Assembly (NCBI GenBank): GCA_002413385.1 | Contig: DHWW01000036.1 | Span: 1-6,009 of the forward strand | From: Granulicella sp. UBA5172 | Lineage (GTDB): Bacteria; Acidobacteriota; Terriglobia; Terriglobales; Acidobacteriaceae | Direction: 5' to 3' | Length of the DNA: 6,009 nt | In this document: piece by piece, positions 1-5,828 of the stretch | Position numbering within the stretch: the stretch's first letter is position 1 | How the letters are laid out: every line of letters begins with the position of its first letter | Position numbers and translations under genes: made by a program | Notes under the pieces: generated by a model | The model's input: only the letters and a program-made list of their open reading frames with translations | Databases searched by the model: none | Told to the model about the DNA's origin: nothing

Positions 1-203
1 GACGGGGCCGAAGAGAGCGCCATATTCCCATGTGTCTGAATGTACGATTAGGACAGCAAAGGGGGGATAGAGACGCTGTTTAGGCGAATTGTACTGCCGA
101 TTAATGGGGCGGCGTCGCTCATGTTGGTGTCTGCTTACCACTATACGAATGTACTAAATCCCCAACATCATTTCGTCTGTTTTTAAATTTTTGCCCGAAC
201 CGC
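1..203. other. non-coding flank downstream of the winged-helix gene
   Basis: No convincing gene is seen on either strand. The longest minus-strand frame with an ATG here is only about 24 codons and has no family resemblance. The stretch just after the winged-helix stop is very AT-rich (T and A runs at about 181-192), but there is no GC stem in front of the T run, so I do not call an intrinsic terminator. A 7-bp inverted repeat (121-127 with 162-168) encloses a 34-nt loop and is too weak to interpret. Confidence 0.5.
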
Positions 204-875
204 CTATGCAATATCTGCACCGGCGTCCCTAGCGACCCATCGTGTTTCCAAGGTCTTCAGTTGCAGGTTCAGATAATCCCAATATCCTGCGGGTGAATCG
301 AGCTCGCAGGCGTCCTCGATGAGGTCACGGAAATAAGAAAAACTGACAATCGATCCGCTGTCTGTTCCATTCAGGCAACTCACATATTTTCGCGAACAGC
401 CCAATGCAATGGCTCGTTCGATCTGTTGAAGAGAGATATCGCTGGTCAAGAGGGCCTCTGCAAACTTTTTATCCGGTGCAGTGAAGGCACAACTTACGCA
501 AGCGCGATCGGCGAGGAGCGACTTGATCTTGAGGAAATAGGACTCGGTGTCGGGAGATTTTAGCCCGCTTTCAGATTTGGTATAAGGCCAAAATTCATCG
601 CAAAGTTCAATTTCGTTGTCCTGGTGCTGATTTACTGCCGAGTGAACTTGGCATATGCCGTGCCGTCGAAGCTCCTCCAAGTAGGTAACGATTGAACGAC
701 GGCTTCTCGCTAGTCCGCGAGCGAGATCGCCGTAGCTGATGGTGAGAGAACCCTTATCGCGGCTTGCGCGAAGACACAGGTAGAAGTAGAGTCTGAAGGC
801 GCCGTCCGACAATATCGCCAAGGCCCGGCCTACCTCTGGACCTGCAGCAAACCAATTTGAATGTTTCACTTTCAT
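204..875 (-). CDS. winged-helix DNA-binding protein of mobile-element type, function unknown
   Basis: A 223-residue soluble protein. I chose the ATG at 875 because a GGGG stretch lies five bases upstream and the protein then opens with MKVKHSNWFAAG, which looks like a native N-terminus; a longer frame reaches 971 but its extra 32 residues look non-native. Residues about 24-78 form a winged-helix or helix-turn-helix unit: a hydrophobic helix (RLYFYLCLRAS), a second helix (ISYGDLARGLA), then a recognition helix rich in arginine (SRRSIVTYLEELRRHG). A middle C-V-S-C pair (126, 129) and further cysteines at 160 and 167 could bind metal, but this is a guess. There is no signal peptide or membrane segment. 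The fold resembles replication-initiator or transcription-regulator wHTH domains. I associate this kind of protein with acidobacterial integrase neighbourhoods, and a recombinase remnant lies just upstream on the same strand. Whether it controls excision, replication or transcription cannot be read from the sequence. Confidence 0.75.
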   Translation of the reverse strand: MKVKHSNWFAAGPEVGRALAILSDGAFRLYFYLCLRASRDKGSLTISYGDLARGLARSRRSIVTYLEELRRHGICQVHSAVNQHQDNEIELCDEFWPYTKSESGLKSPDTESYFLKIKSLLADRACVSCAFTAPDKKFAEALLTSDISLQQIERAIALGCSRKYVSCLNGTDSGSIVSFSYFRDLIEDACELDSPAGYWDYLNLQLKTLETRWVARDAGADIA

Positions 876-976
876 GTGTACCCCATGCAGTTCCCCTTGA
901 ACGCGGACAGGCACCACAGGGGAAACACGGAAAGCCTGTATTCCGGTTAATGAACTGCCGATTGGCCGCAATCATT

Positions 977-1003
977 GCCCGCGCGGGCCAACACGAACGT
1001 TGG
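977..1003. repeat. adjacent palindrome and short hairpin between recombinase remnant and winged-helix gene
   Basis: Positions 977-988 are a perfect 12-bp GC palindrome (GCCCGCGCGGGC). Immediately next to it, CCAAC at 988-992 pairs with GTTGG at 999-1003 across a six-base loop. The pair sits 20 to 46 bases after the recombinase stop codon and about 100 bases before the start of the winged-helix gene. It could be a weak terminator without a T run, a protein-binding site, or part of an attachment site. Only the symmetry is seen; the role is inferred. Confidence 0.35.
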
Positions 1004-1022
1004 TGATGGGGCGACACACTTT

Positions 1023-1275
1023 TCACTCCGATAGCCCCTCAAGTGCTTTCAGTGCAACGTCCTGCTCGATGTCTTGCTCAAAGGTTCGGTAATACATGTC
1101 CATCGATTTCAGAGTTGAATTGTCTATCCACATTCCGACTATGTGCGGGTTGACGCCAGCATTTAATAGATTCCTATAGAAGGTAACGCGCAAAACTGCC
1201 GGCGTCAGAAGCCCCACATCATCGCGTTTCGTGCAGTCCGGCAAGCTTGCAACAACGATTGAGATCACATCGCAA
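1023..1275 (-). pseudogene. C-terminal remnant of a tyrosine recombinase (phage-type integrase)
   Basis: The last roughly 80 residues read as the end of a tyrosine recombinase. [20 protein letters not shown] matches the usual 'H-x-L-R-x-T-F ... LLNAGV' block, and STLKSMDMYYRTF matches the segment carrying the nucleophilic tyrosine. The arginine of the H-x-L-R box and the tyrosine are present. The box histidine is replaced (P-A-V-L-R), and the G-H-S motif has become D-N-S, so the second histidine is also gone. The N-terminal domain and the first catalytic arginine and lysine are missing: upstream of about 1275 the frame runs antisense through the GH95 fragment. It is therefore a truncated, probably inactive integrase. 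It lies 147 bases upstream of the winged-helix gene on the same strand, suggesting one former mobile element. An open frame extends to 1331, but the part beyond about 1275 is a shadow of GH95. Confidence 0.7.
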
Positions 1276-1857
1276 AAGCGGCCCGATCTATGGACCGCTG
1301 CACGCAAGTCCCTCGAGCGTCGGCTCGACAATGGAGGAGCCTACACGGGGTGGAGCCGTGCCTGGGCCATTGGTCTCTTCGCTCGACTTCACGCTGGGGA
1401 CCGCGCCTGGGACTCGATGACTCTACTCATGGAGCACCGCACTGGACCCAATCTCTTTGACTCACACCCTGACCGCAAGGGCAGCATCTTTCAGATTGAT
1501 GGCAACTTCGGTACGACCGCCGCAATCGCCGAGCTCTTGCTGCAAAGCCATGAGAAGGAAATAGCTCTTCTGCCAGCGCTTCCCACAGCATGGCCTAATG
1601 GCTCGGTGCAGGGATTGCGCGCCCGCGGTGGCCTCGAGGTCGATCTAACCTGGAACGACGGCAAACTCATCCACGCCGAACTGCTCGCGCTTCGCGACGG
1701 GCATCACACGGTTCGTATTCCCTCTGGCAGGAAGCTGGTTGAAGGGAATCATAGGCCGAGACTGCAACAGCCGCTTTCCTCCGAGACAGCCAAATCCCTC
1801 TTCTCACTGACATGTAAGCAGGGCCGTCGCTATTGCTTCAACTTTGAGAATGCCTGA
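1276..1857 (+). pseudogene. C-terminal fragment of a GH95 alpha-L-fucosidase
   Basis: About 193 residues match the end of glycoside hydrolase family 95, enzymes that remove alpha-L-fucose from glycans by an inverting mechanism. Family members are usually around 750-800 residues, so only the last quarter remains. Seen here are the end of the alpha/alpha-barrel ([10 protein letters not shown], then [15 protein letters not shown], a GH95 hallmark), the block [16 protein letters not shown], and then the C-terminal beta domain starting near [22 protein letters not shown]. The aspartate in Q-I-D-G-N-F-G is probably an active-site residue, but the general acid and the active-site asparagines lie in the lost part. 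No real start exists: a GTG at 1231 opens the frame, but the codons before about 1276 are antisense integrase. The fragment ends 30 bases from the facing fucP stop, which supports an original fucose locus. Translation, if any, would give an inactive protein. Confidence 0.85.
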
Positions 1858-1887
1858 GCAATCAAATGGCCCGCTCTAACCACCGAA

Positions 1888-3258
1888 CTATGGCAGCGCG
1901 GGAGCCGATTCAACCGCGCGCCTGGTAATGCGCGGTCCCAGGAAGGAATACGTCGCGACCACCATGTAGCCCGCTGCCGGCAGCAGATAGCCCAGCGCTA
2001 TGCTGCCGCTCTGGCGTGCGATCCAACCCATGCCCGGCGGGAAGATTGCACCTCCGACAATCGCAATGACAATCAAGCTCCCCCCCAGCTTGGTGTCACT
2101 GCCCAGATCCTTCACCCCCAGCGCAAAGATCGTCGGATACATCATCGACATGAAGAAGCTCGTCGTCAGGATGGCATAAGCTCCGATCATTCCCGGCTTC
2201 GCGATACCAATGGCGAGGAGGAATATGTTGATGAGCGAATAAAGGCCCATCATCAGGCTCGGTGAGATGTATCGCATCAGTGGCGTCGACACAATGCGCC
2301 CGATTGCCAGCGCTACAAGTGTTGCGGTCAGAAAGTAGCCGGCGGTTCGTTCGCTCGCAGTTGTGTAGGCGCGCATGTAGGGGATCAGAGTGCTCCATGT
2401 ACTCACCTGTGCCCCGACGTAAAAGAATTGCGCTACAACCGCGAACATAAGATGTGGGTTGCGCAGCAGACGGCGATAGCTTCCAGAGTGCCCCCCCATC
2501 TCTTGCAGCAATAGATCTTCCTTGGTTGTGGTTGCGTCCAGATTGGCGGGGAAGTGGGTGCGCCATATAAGAACCGCAAGAATCAGCACGGCGATCCCTA
2601 AGCCTACGTAGGTCGGCACTACGCGCAGAATTTCAGAGTGCAGGTAGGCTGCGTAAGTGCCCTGGGCCTTCATGGCGGCCACTTGAGAAGGGCTTTTTTC
2701 GACTCCGGAAAATATGAACCATGTGCCAATCAGCACGCCGGTAATGGTGCCTGGCGGATTGAATGCCTGCGCGAAGTTTAGCCTTTGTTCAGACGTTGCA
2801 GGGTCGCCAAATTGTGCGACAAGGGGATTGGCTGCTGTCTCGAGGATCGACGATCCACTCCCCACCACGAACAGCGCACACAGAAATGGAGTGTAGTGGC
2901 CAACAACAGCTGCAGGCCAGAACAACAGGGTCCCTATGCCGAAGACCGTCAGGCCGACCATCAATCCGGCCTTGTACCCAAACCGCTTCATCAAGAGCGC
3001 TGCCGGAATTGCCATCGTCCCGTACGCAAGGAACACCGAGGTCTGAACAAGCTGGGCCTGAAGCAGACTCAACGAAAACGACTTGCGAAACTGCTGCACC
3101 AGAATGTCGGTCAGGTTATTCGACATCCCCCAGAAGAAGAAGATGAGCGTGGTCAGCAGGAACGGCAGCATATAGCCGACCGGAAATATCGAAGGACGCA
3201 CGCCATGCTTGCCCTGCGGGCGGACTTCCTTGGCGCTGCCAGGTGCATCAAGACGCAT
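1888..3258 (-). CDS. fucP: L-fucose:proton symporter, major facilitator superfamily (FucP type)
   Basis: A 456-residue inner-membrane transporter, close to the 438 residues of Escherichia coli FucP, which imports L-fucose with a proton. Twelve hydrophobic segments follow a short soluble N-terminus. Landmarks align with the E. coli protein at a constant offset of five: FFWGMSNNLTD places Asp51 at E. coli Asp46, SILETAANP places Glu140 at Glu135, and RLNFAQAFN places Asn167 at Asn162, the residues known to couple protons and bind sugar. The later FFYVGAQVSTW and YPTIFALGVKDLG blocks also fit. One oddity is PPG after Asn167 where E. coli has SFG. The ATG at 3258 is supported by GGAG seven bases upstream. 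It follows the dehydrogenase by 45 bases and is probably co-transcribed with it. Related MFS sugar porters of the FucP family (glucose/galactose type) are the main alternative, but the fucosidase fragment next door favours fucose. Confidence 0.88.
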   Translation of the reverse strand: MRLDAPGSAKEVRPQGKHGVRPSIFPVGYMLPFLLTTLIFFFWGMSNNLTDILVQQFRKSFSLSLLQAQLVQTSVFLAYGTMAIPAALLMKRFGYKAGLMVGLTVFGIGTLLFWPAAVVGHYTPFLCALFVVGSGSSILETAANPLVAQFGDPATSEQRLNFAQAFNPPGTITGVLIGTWFIFSGVEKSPSQVAAMKAQGTYAAYLHSEILRVVPTYVGLGIAVLILAVLIWRTHFPANLDATTTKEDLLLQEMGGHSGSYRRLLRNPHLMFAVVAQFFYVGAQVSTWSTLIPYMRAYTTASERTAGYFLTATLVALAIGRIVSTPLMRYISPSLMMGLYSLINIFLLAIGIAKPGMIGAYAILTTSFFMSMMYPTIFALGVKDLGSDTKLGGSLIVIAIVGGAIFPPGMGWIARQSGSIALGYLLPAAGYMVVATYSFLGPRITRRAVESAPALP

Positions 3259-3303
3259 GTAAGGGCTCCAGGTTATCTTTCAACCACCGCATTCGGTCAC
3301 ACA

Positions 3304-4308
3304 CTAAAACCGCACGTGTATCTTCGTGAATCTTCCCGGGTTTGCGCTCCACTCGGCAAGCATCTCGGCGGCTTGCTCAGGATCAATCGTGGCGCTGACC
3401 GCATCCTCCACTGGAAACCCGCCCGCTTCGAGCATACGAATCACCGCGCGAAAATCCTCCGGGAGAGCATTTCTGCTGCCAAGTATGTCGAGTTCCTTCT
3501 GAACGAACAGCCGCGTCTCGTATGCGACCGGCTCCTTTGCATACCCGATATACACCACCCGGCCCGTGAAGGCCACCTCTTCCACCGCAGCGCGAAATGT
3601 AAGTGGAAGGCCGATCGCCTCGATTACTACGTCCGGTCCACGACCGTCAGTGATTGCCTGAAGCCGCTCGTGCAGGTTCTCTCTCGCCGTGTTGATGACA
3701 TGATGGGCGCCCGCCTTGCGGGCAACCTCAAGCTTCGCGTCATCCATATCGATTCCGATGACAGTAGCCCCCCGGAAAGCCGCGCTCGCAATTGCTCCCA
3801 GGCCAATGCCACCGCAACCAAATATTGCTACATAGTCTTCAGCTGTCACCCGGCCGCGCGCCGCCGCGTGTGTGCCCACAGTCAACGGCTCCACCAGGCA
3901 AAGCTCCTTTAGCGACAGATTTGCCGTATAGATTCGTCCCCGCGGAACAGAGATGTACTCTGTCATCGCGCCGTCGCGTTGCACCCCCATTGTCTGGTTG
4001 TACTGGCACGCATTCGGGCGGCCGCGCAGGCAACTTGGGCATCGCCCGCATTCCGTATAGGGAGACAATGTCACAGCAGTTCCGGCGGCAAGCCCACCCG
4101 CAGCCTCCACCACCGTTGCAGCAATCTCATGCCCCGGAATCCGGGGGAAGGTCACCATGGCATTTCCCCCCCGAAACGTCGTGAGATCAGTGCCGCACAT
4201 CCCGACAAGATTTACACGAAGCAATACTTCGCTCAAATCGGGAACGCGTGGCTCAGGTATATCAATTACGCTTGCTGACTGTGGCTGCTGAATCTGAAAT
4301 GCCTTCAC
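3304..4308 (-). CDS. zinc-dependent medium-chain dehydrogenase, RspB/LgoD type, probable sugar or sugar-acid oxidoreductase
   Basis: A complete 334-residue MDR-superfamily enzyme. The N-terminal catalytic domain shows zinc ligands C38 (GMCGTD), H60-E61 (PGHE) and E140 (LVEPL). The structural zinc site is the four-cysteine lobe C87, C90, C93, C101. The Rossmann domain carries G-C-G-G-I-G at 164-169, and D187 ends the second strand (GIDMDD), which predicts NAD rather than NADP. The late [11 protein letters not shown] block resembles the SSRLN segment of E. coli RspB and L-galactonate dehydrogenase LgoD. The start is a GTG at 4308 preceded by GAGGGAAAGC, a good ribosome site. The gene is followed 45 bases later by fucP, so the likely role is oxidation of L-fucose or a downstream acid such as L-fuconate or 2-keto-3-deoxy-fuconate. 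That substrate is an inference from context; the sequence alone supports only a polyol or sugar dehydrogenase. Confidence 0.85.
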   Translation of the reverse strand: MKAFQIQQPQSASVIDIPEPRVPDLSEVLLRVNLVGMCGTDLTTFRGGNAMVTFPRIPGHEIAATVVEAAGGLAAGTAVTLSPYTECGRCPSCLRGRPNACQYNQTMGVQRDGAMTEYISVPRGRIYTANLSLKELCLVEPLTVGTHAAARGRVTAEDYVAIFGCGGIGLGAIASAAFRGATVIGIDMDDAKLEVARKAGAHHVINTARENLHERLQAITDGRGPDVVIEAIGLPLTFRAAVEEVAFTGRVVYIGYAKEPVAYETRLFVQKELDILGSRNALPEDFRAVIRMLEAGGFPVEDAVSATIDPEQAAEMLAEWSANPGRFTKIHVRF

Positions 4309-4458
4309 GCTTTCCCTCTAAGACAGTGCCTTGGTTTACGAAATTGGCTTTTAAAGGTCCACCCAATTGTGGCTCTTTATTTCTAGCAATGAAGTTCGGA
4401 GCCCCGTCTCGTTGGTCTGTGTTGACCACGTCAACGGGTCTGTAGCCCCGGTTGTTTT

Positions 4459-4491
4459 GCGGTTGAACAGTGTATCTGTTGGCTCAACCGC
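4459..4491 (-). repeat. strong interrupted inverted repeat in the operon leader
   Basis: GCGGTTGA at 4459-4466 pairs perfectly with TCAACCGC at 4484-4491. Inside, ACAG at 4467-4470 pairs with CTGT at 4476-4479 around the loop TGTAT. Together they form a 12-bp stem with a four-base bulge (4480-4483). It lies about 150 bases upstream of the dehydrogenase start. It could be an RNA hairpin in the leader or a DNA operator (the core AACAG-N5-CTGTT is itself symmetric). No T run follows on either strand, so it is not a classical terminator. Confidence 0.5.
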
Positions 4492-4698
4492 GACCGCTGG
4501 ACCTCCCGTCGAGAGAGCCGCGGCCACAGCGGAGAGTTAGTCCGTGGGCCGAACGCAAGCGCGATCGGGAACGACCCCAGGGAGTACCCCTTGATTTCCA
4601 GGATGTCCAACCGTGATAGGTCTTTCCAGGAGGTTGCCTTTTCATCGTGATCGATTTCGTTGCTGGGGCAAATCTGTCAAGCTTCCAATATTGGTAAC

Positions 4699-4710
4699 TG
4701 TAACGATAAC
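4699..4710. promoter_or_regulatory. possible LacI-family operator at the operon start site
   Basis: TGTAACGATAAC carries the central CG and two half-sites of the kind bound by LacI-family sugar repressors, although the two halves are not perfectly symmetric. It falls just downstream of the candidate -10 box, where a repressor would block initiation. No regulator gene is present in the window to support it. Confidence 0.25.
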
Positions 4711-4719
4711 TTATGGCAT

Positions 4720-4747
4720 ATTATTCTTTTCTGAAATTCAAAGTCAA
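4720..4747 (-). promoter_or_regulatory. candidate sigma-70 promoter for the dehydrogenase-fucP operon
   Basis: On the minus strand the -35 box TTGACT (4742-4747) is followed after 16 bases by the -10 box AATAAT (4720-4725). Each matches the consensus at five of six positions. The start site would be near 4713, giving a leader of about 400 bases. It sits only about 10 bases beyond the breakpoint of the upstream fucP scrap, so it escaped that rearrangement or was created by it. Confidence 0.4.
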
Positions 4748-4756
4748 CGCCGGCTG

Positions 4757-4924
4757 ATTCGACATTCCCCAGATGAAAAACAGTGCCGTGACGAGGATGA
4801 AGGGAAGCAGATGACCCTGCGGAAAGAGATCAGGCCTCGGGTCATTTGTACTTTGCTGTTTCGCAGGCGCTAATTTATCAAGAATATTATCCCCTTGACA
4901 CAAGGCTTGCCCTAGTGGGAGCAT
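4757..4924 (-). pseudogene. N-terminal scrap of a second FucP-type transporter
   Basis: The peptide HLLPFILVTALFFIWGMSN is the first transmembrane segment of a FucP-family symporter. Aligned from RPDLFP onward with the intact FucP in this window it keeps 17 of 28 residues, so it is a diverged paralogue, not a recent copy. Similarity stops abruptly after M-S-N at about 4757, where N-L-T-D should follow; eight unrelated residues and a stop come next. The family asparagine-asparagine and aspartate pair is thus lost, together with eleven helices. The true start is uncertain: an ATG at 4924 is in frame but lacks support, and an open frame continues to 5056 through a region antisense to the next gene. 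It lies upstream of, and in the same direction as, the intact operon. Confidence 0.75.
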
Positions 4925-4931
4925 TAGGGGT

Positions 4932-5828
4932 ATGGCCCCTCTTGCTCCCATACTACCGTGTCCTGCTGTTGTCCAGGTTCCCTGGCATCTTTCCATCGGG
5001 ATGTTCATTGGGATACTGGGATTTTTGGGGGTGGTTGTGCCCCTAATTAGAGACAAGATGGGAAAAAGAGAAAAGGCATTATGGGTCGCCTTGTTTGCTG
5101 CCCTGCTTTACTTTGAACTGCGCTCAATCGATCTCGATCAAGTTCAGGCACACCGGGAACAATCCTTTGCTCAGTGCGAGAACCAAAGAAGATTTGAGGT
5201 GGCCGTCCGCGAATTCGATACTTCAACAGCAACAAGCCAGCAACAATTTGCCGCGACAATGCAGGGAGTAGGGAACGTCCTTCAGAAAACCGATCAAGCT
5301 ATCGACGCAACACTTGGGGGTACAGACAGTTTTTGCTTCATAGAACCATCAATGGATCATTCTATAGGCGCTGGAAAGGCTGGAATCTTCCACGATAGCT
5401 TCGTATCGATGAAACGAGGACGGTCCCCTTTGAGAAACATACACCTTACGGTAATAACGACGTGGCATTTCCCTGATGGAACACCCGTAACCAGTGGCAC
5501 TGAACCATACAGTTTTGGCGACGCCCCTCTAGGGCCATCCGGATTTTGCGGTGACGCCCCGATGATATCACTTCTAAAGTTTCCTCCAAATTCTTTGGTC
5601 AAGTTTGATCTTGACAAAATCGATATGGCAGCTGAATTTTCTGCGATGAGCGGAAGGTGGTATCAAGCTATTCACTACCGACTCGTCAAAGATCGCTGGG
5701 AAGGGGGAAGCGTAGTACGCATTGAGACATCCAAAGGACTCGGAAGAGAAATCTACAGAGATACGGCCAAATATCTTCCAGATGGGTCAATGACTTGGGT
5801 AGAAGAAAAGAAGCCTAAGCAGCGGTGA
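4932..5828 (+). CDS. membrane-anchored protein of unknown function with coiled-coil stalk
   Basis: A 298-residue protein of no named family. Two hydrophobic helices (about residues 19-39 and 48-64) are joined by a charged turn, IRDKMGKREKA. A polar, glutamine-rich helical stretch follows (about 68-125, DQVQAHREQSF through QQQFAATMQGV), likely a coiled-coil. Residues from about 129 (GGTDSFCFIEP) to the end look beta-rich, with single cysteines at 135 and 206. I recall similar layouts with a G-G-D-S-F-C-like motif among acidobacterial hypothetical proteins, from memory only. The ATG at 4932 has GGGAG ten bases upstream and keeps the whole first helix; an in-frame ATG at 5001 would start just before that helix's core and is the alternative. 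The gene is more AT-rich than the fucose genes. Its last codons overlap the transposase on the other strand by 14 bases, so the C-terminal tail may be altered by the insertion sequence. Confidence 0.75.
   Translation: MAPLAPILPCPAVVQVPWHLSIGMFIGILGFLGVVVPLIRDKMGKREKALWVALFAALLYFELRSIDLDQVQAHREQSFAQCENQRRFEVAVREFDTSTATSQQQFAATMQGVGNVLQKTDQAIDATLGGTDSFCFIEPSMDHSIGAGKAGIFHDSFVSMKRGRSPLRNIHLTVITTWHFPDGTPVTSGTEPYSFGDAPLGPSGFCGDAPMISLLKFPPNSLVKFDLDKIDMAAEFSAMSGRWYQAIHYRLVKDRWEGGSVVRIETSKGLGREIYRDTAKYLPDGSMTWVEEKKPKQR
5781..5814. mobile_element. region expected to hold the right end of the IS1595-type element
   Basis: An insertion sequence normally ends some tens of bases beyond its transposase stop codon, which is at 5815. 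The stretch 5784-5801 (GGGTCAATGACTTGGGTA, with GGGT at both ends) is a possible terminal repeat starting with G residues. The opposite end is outside the window, so no pair can be shown. If this is right, the last 14 codons of the membrane-protein gene come from the element. Confidence 0.25.

Larger units (their letters stand above)
4309..4719 (-). other. long untranslated leader of the dehydrogenase-fucP operon
   Basis: About 400 bases separate the candidate promoter from the dehydrogenase start. No recognisable gene is seen. Short frames exist on the minus strand: 4351-4536 is open, with a GTG at 4527 giving 58 codons and coding-like composition but no ribosome site. An overlapping frame runs from about 4440 to 4675 without a suitable start. 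Neither matches a family I know. The stretch contains the inverted repeat at 4459-4491 and a 10-bp AT palindrome, CCAATATTGG, at 4685-4694. It may be a regulatory leader or the eroded remains of a lost gene. Confidence 0.4.

Noticed and set aside
93..963. 10-bp direct repeat ACTGCCGATT at 93-102 and 954-963 flanking the winged-helix gene, as possible attachment sites
   Set aside because: A 10-bp match between two stretches of this size is expected about once by chance, and the bases on either side do not extend it.
754..1026. 90-codon minus-strand frame overlapping the winged-helix gene
   Set aside because: Mostly a shadow of the winged-helix gene in another frame; no family resemblance and poor start context.
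1858..1887. Terminator between the converging GH95 fragment and fucP
   Set aside because: The 30-base gap contains no GC stem followed by a T run on either strand.
2096..2566. 156-codon minus-strand frame inside fucP
   Set aside because: Out-of-frame shadow of the transporter; low-complexity, histidine- and arginine-rich composition without a domain.
2785..3912. 375-codon plus-strand frame opposite fucP and the dehydrogenase
   Set aside because: It is antisense to two well-supported genes and spans their intergenic gap. Its composition is the Arg, His and Ser bias typical of antisense reading in GC-rich DNA.
4440..4675. Open minus-strand frame (about 80 codons, with DLSRLDILEIKGYSLGS) as a gene upstream of the dehydrogenase
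   Set aside because: No ATG or GTG start with a ribosome site, no recognisable family, and it overlaps other equally open frames.
4675..4680. Perfect TTGACA on the minus strand as an alternative -35 box for the dehydrogenase operon
   Set aside because: At 16 to 18 bases downstream there is no acceptable -10 box (AAATCG or AATCGA).
4895..4926. TTGACA on the plus strand as -35 of a promoter for the membrane-protein gene
   Set aside because: The best -10 candidates at allowed spacing match poorly, and the implied start would fall on or after the ATG at 4932.
4846..5046. 66-codon plus-strand frame overlapping the start of the membrane-protein gene
   Set aside because: It is in a different frame, antisense to the fucP scrap, and has no supported start.
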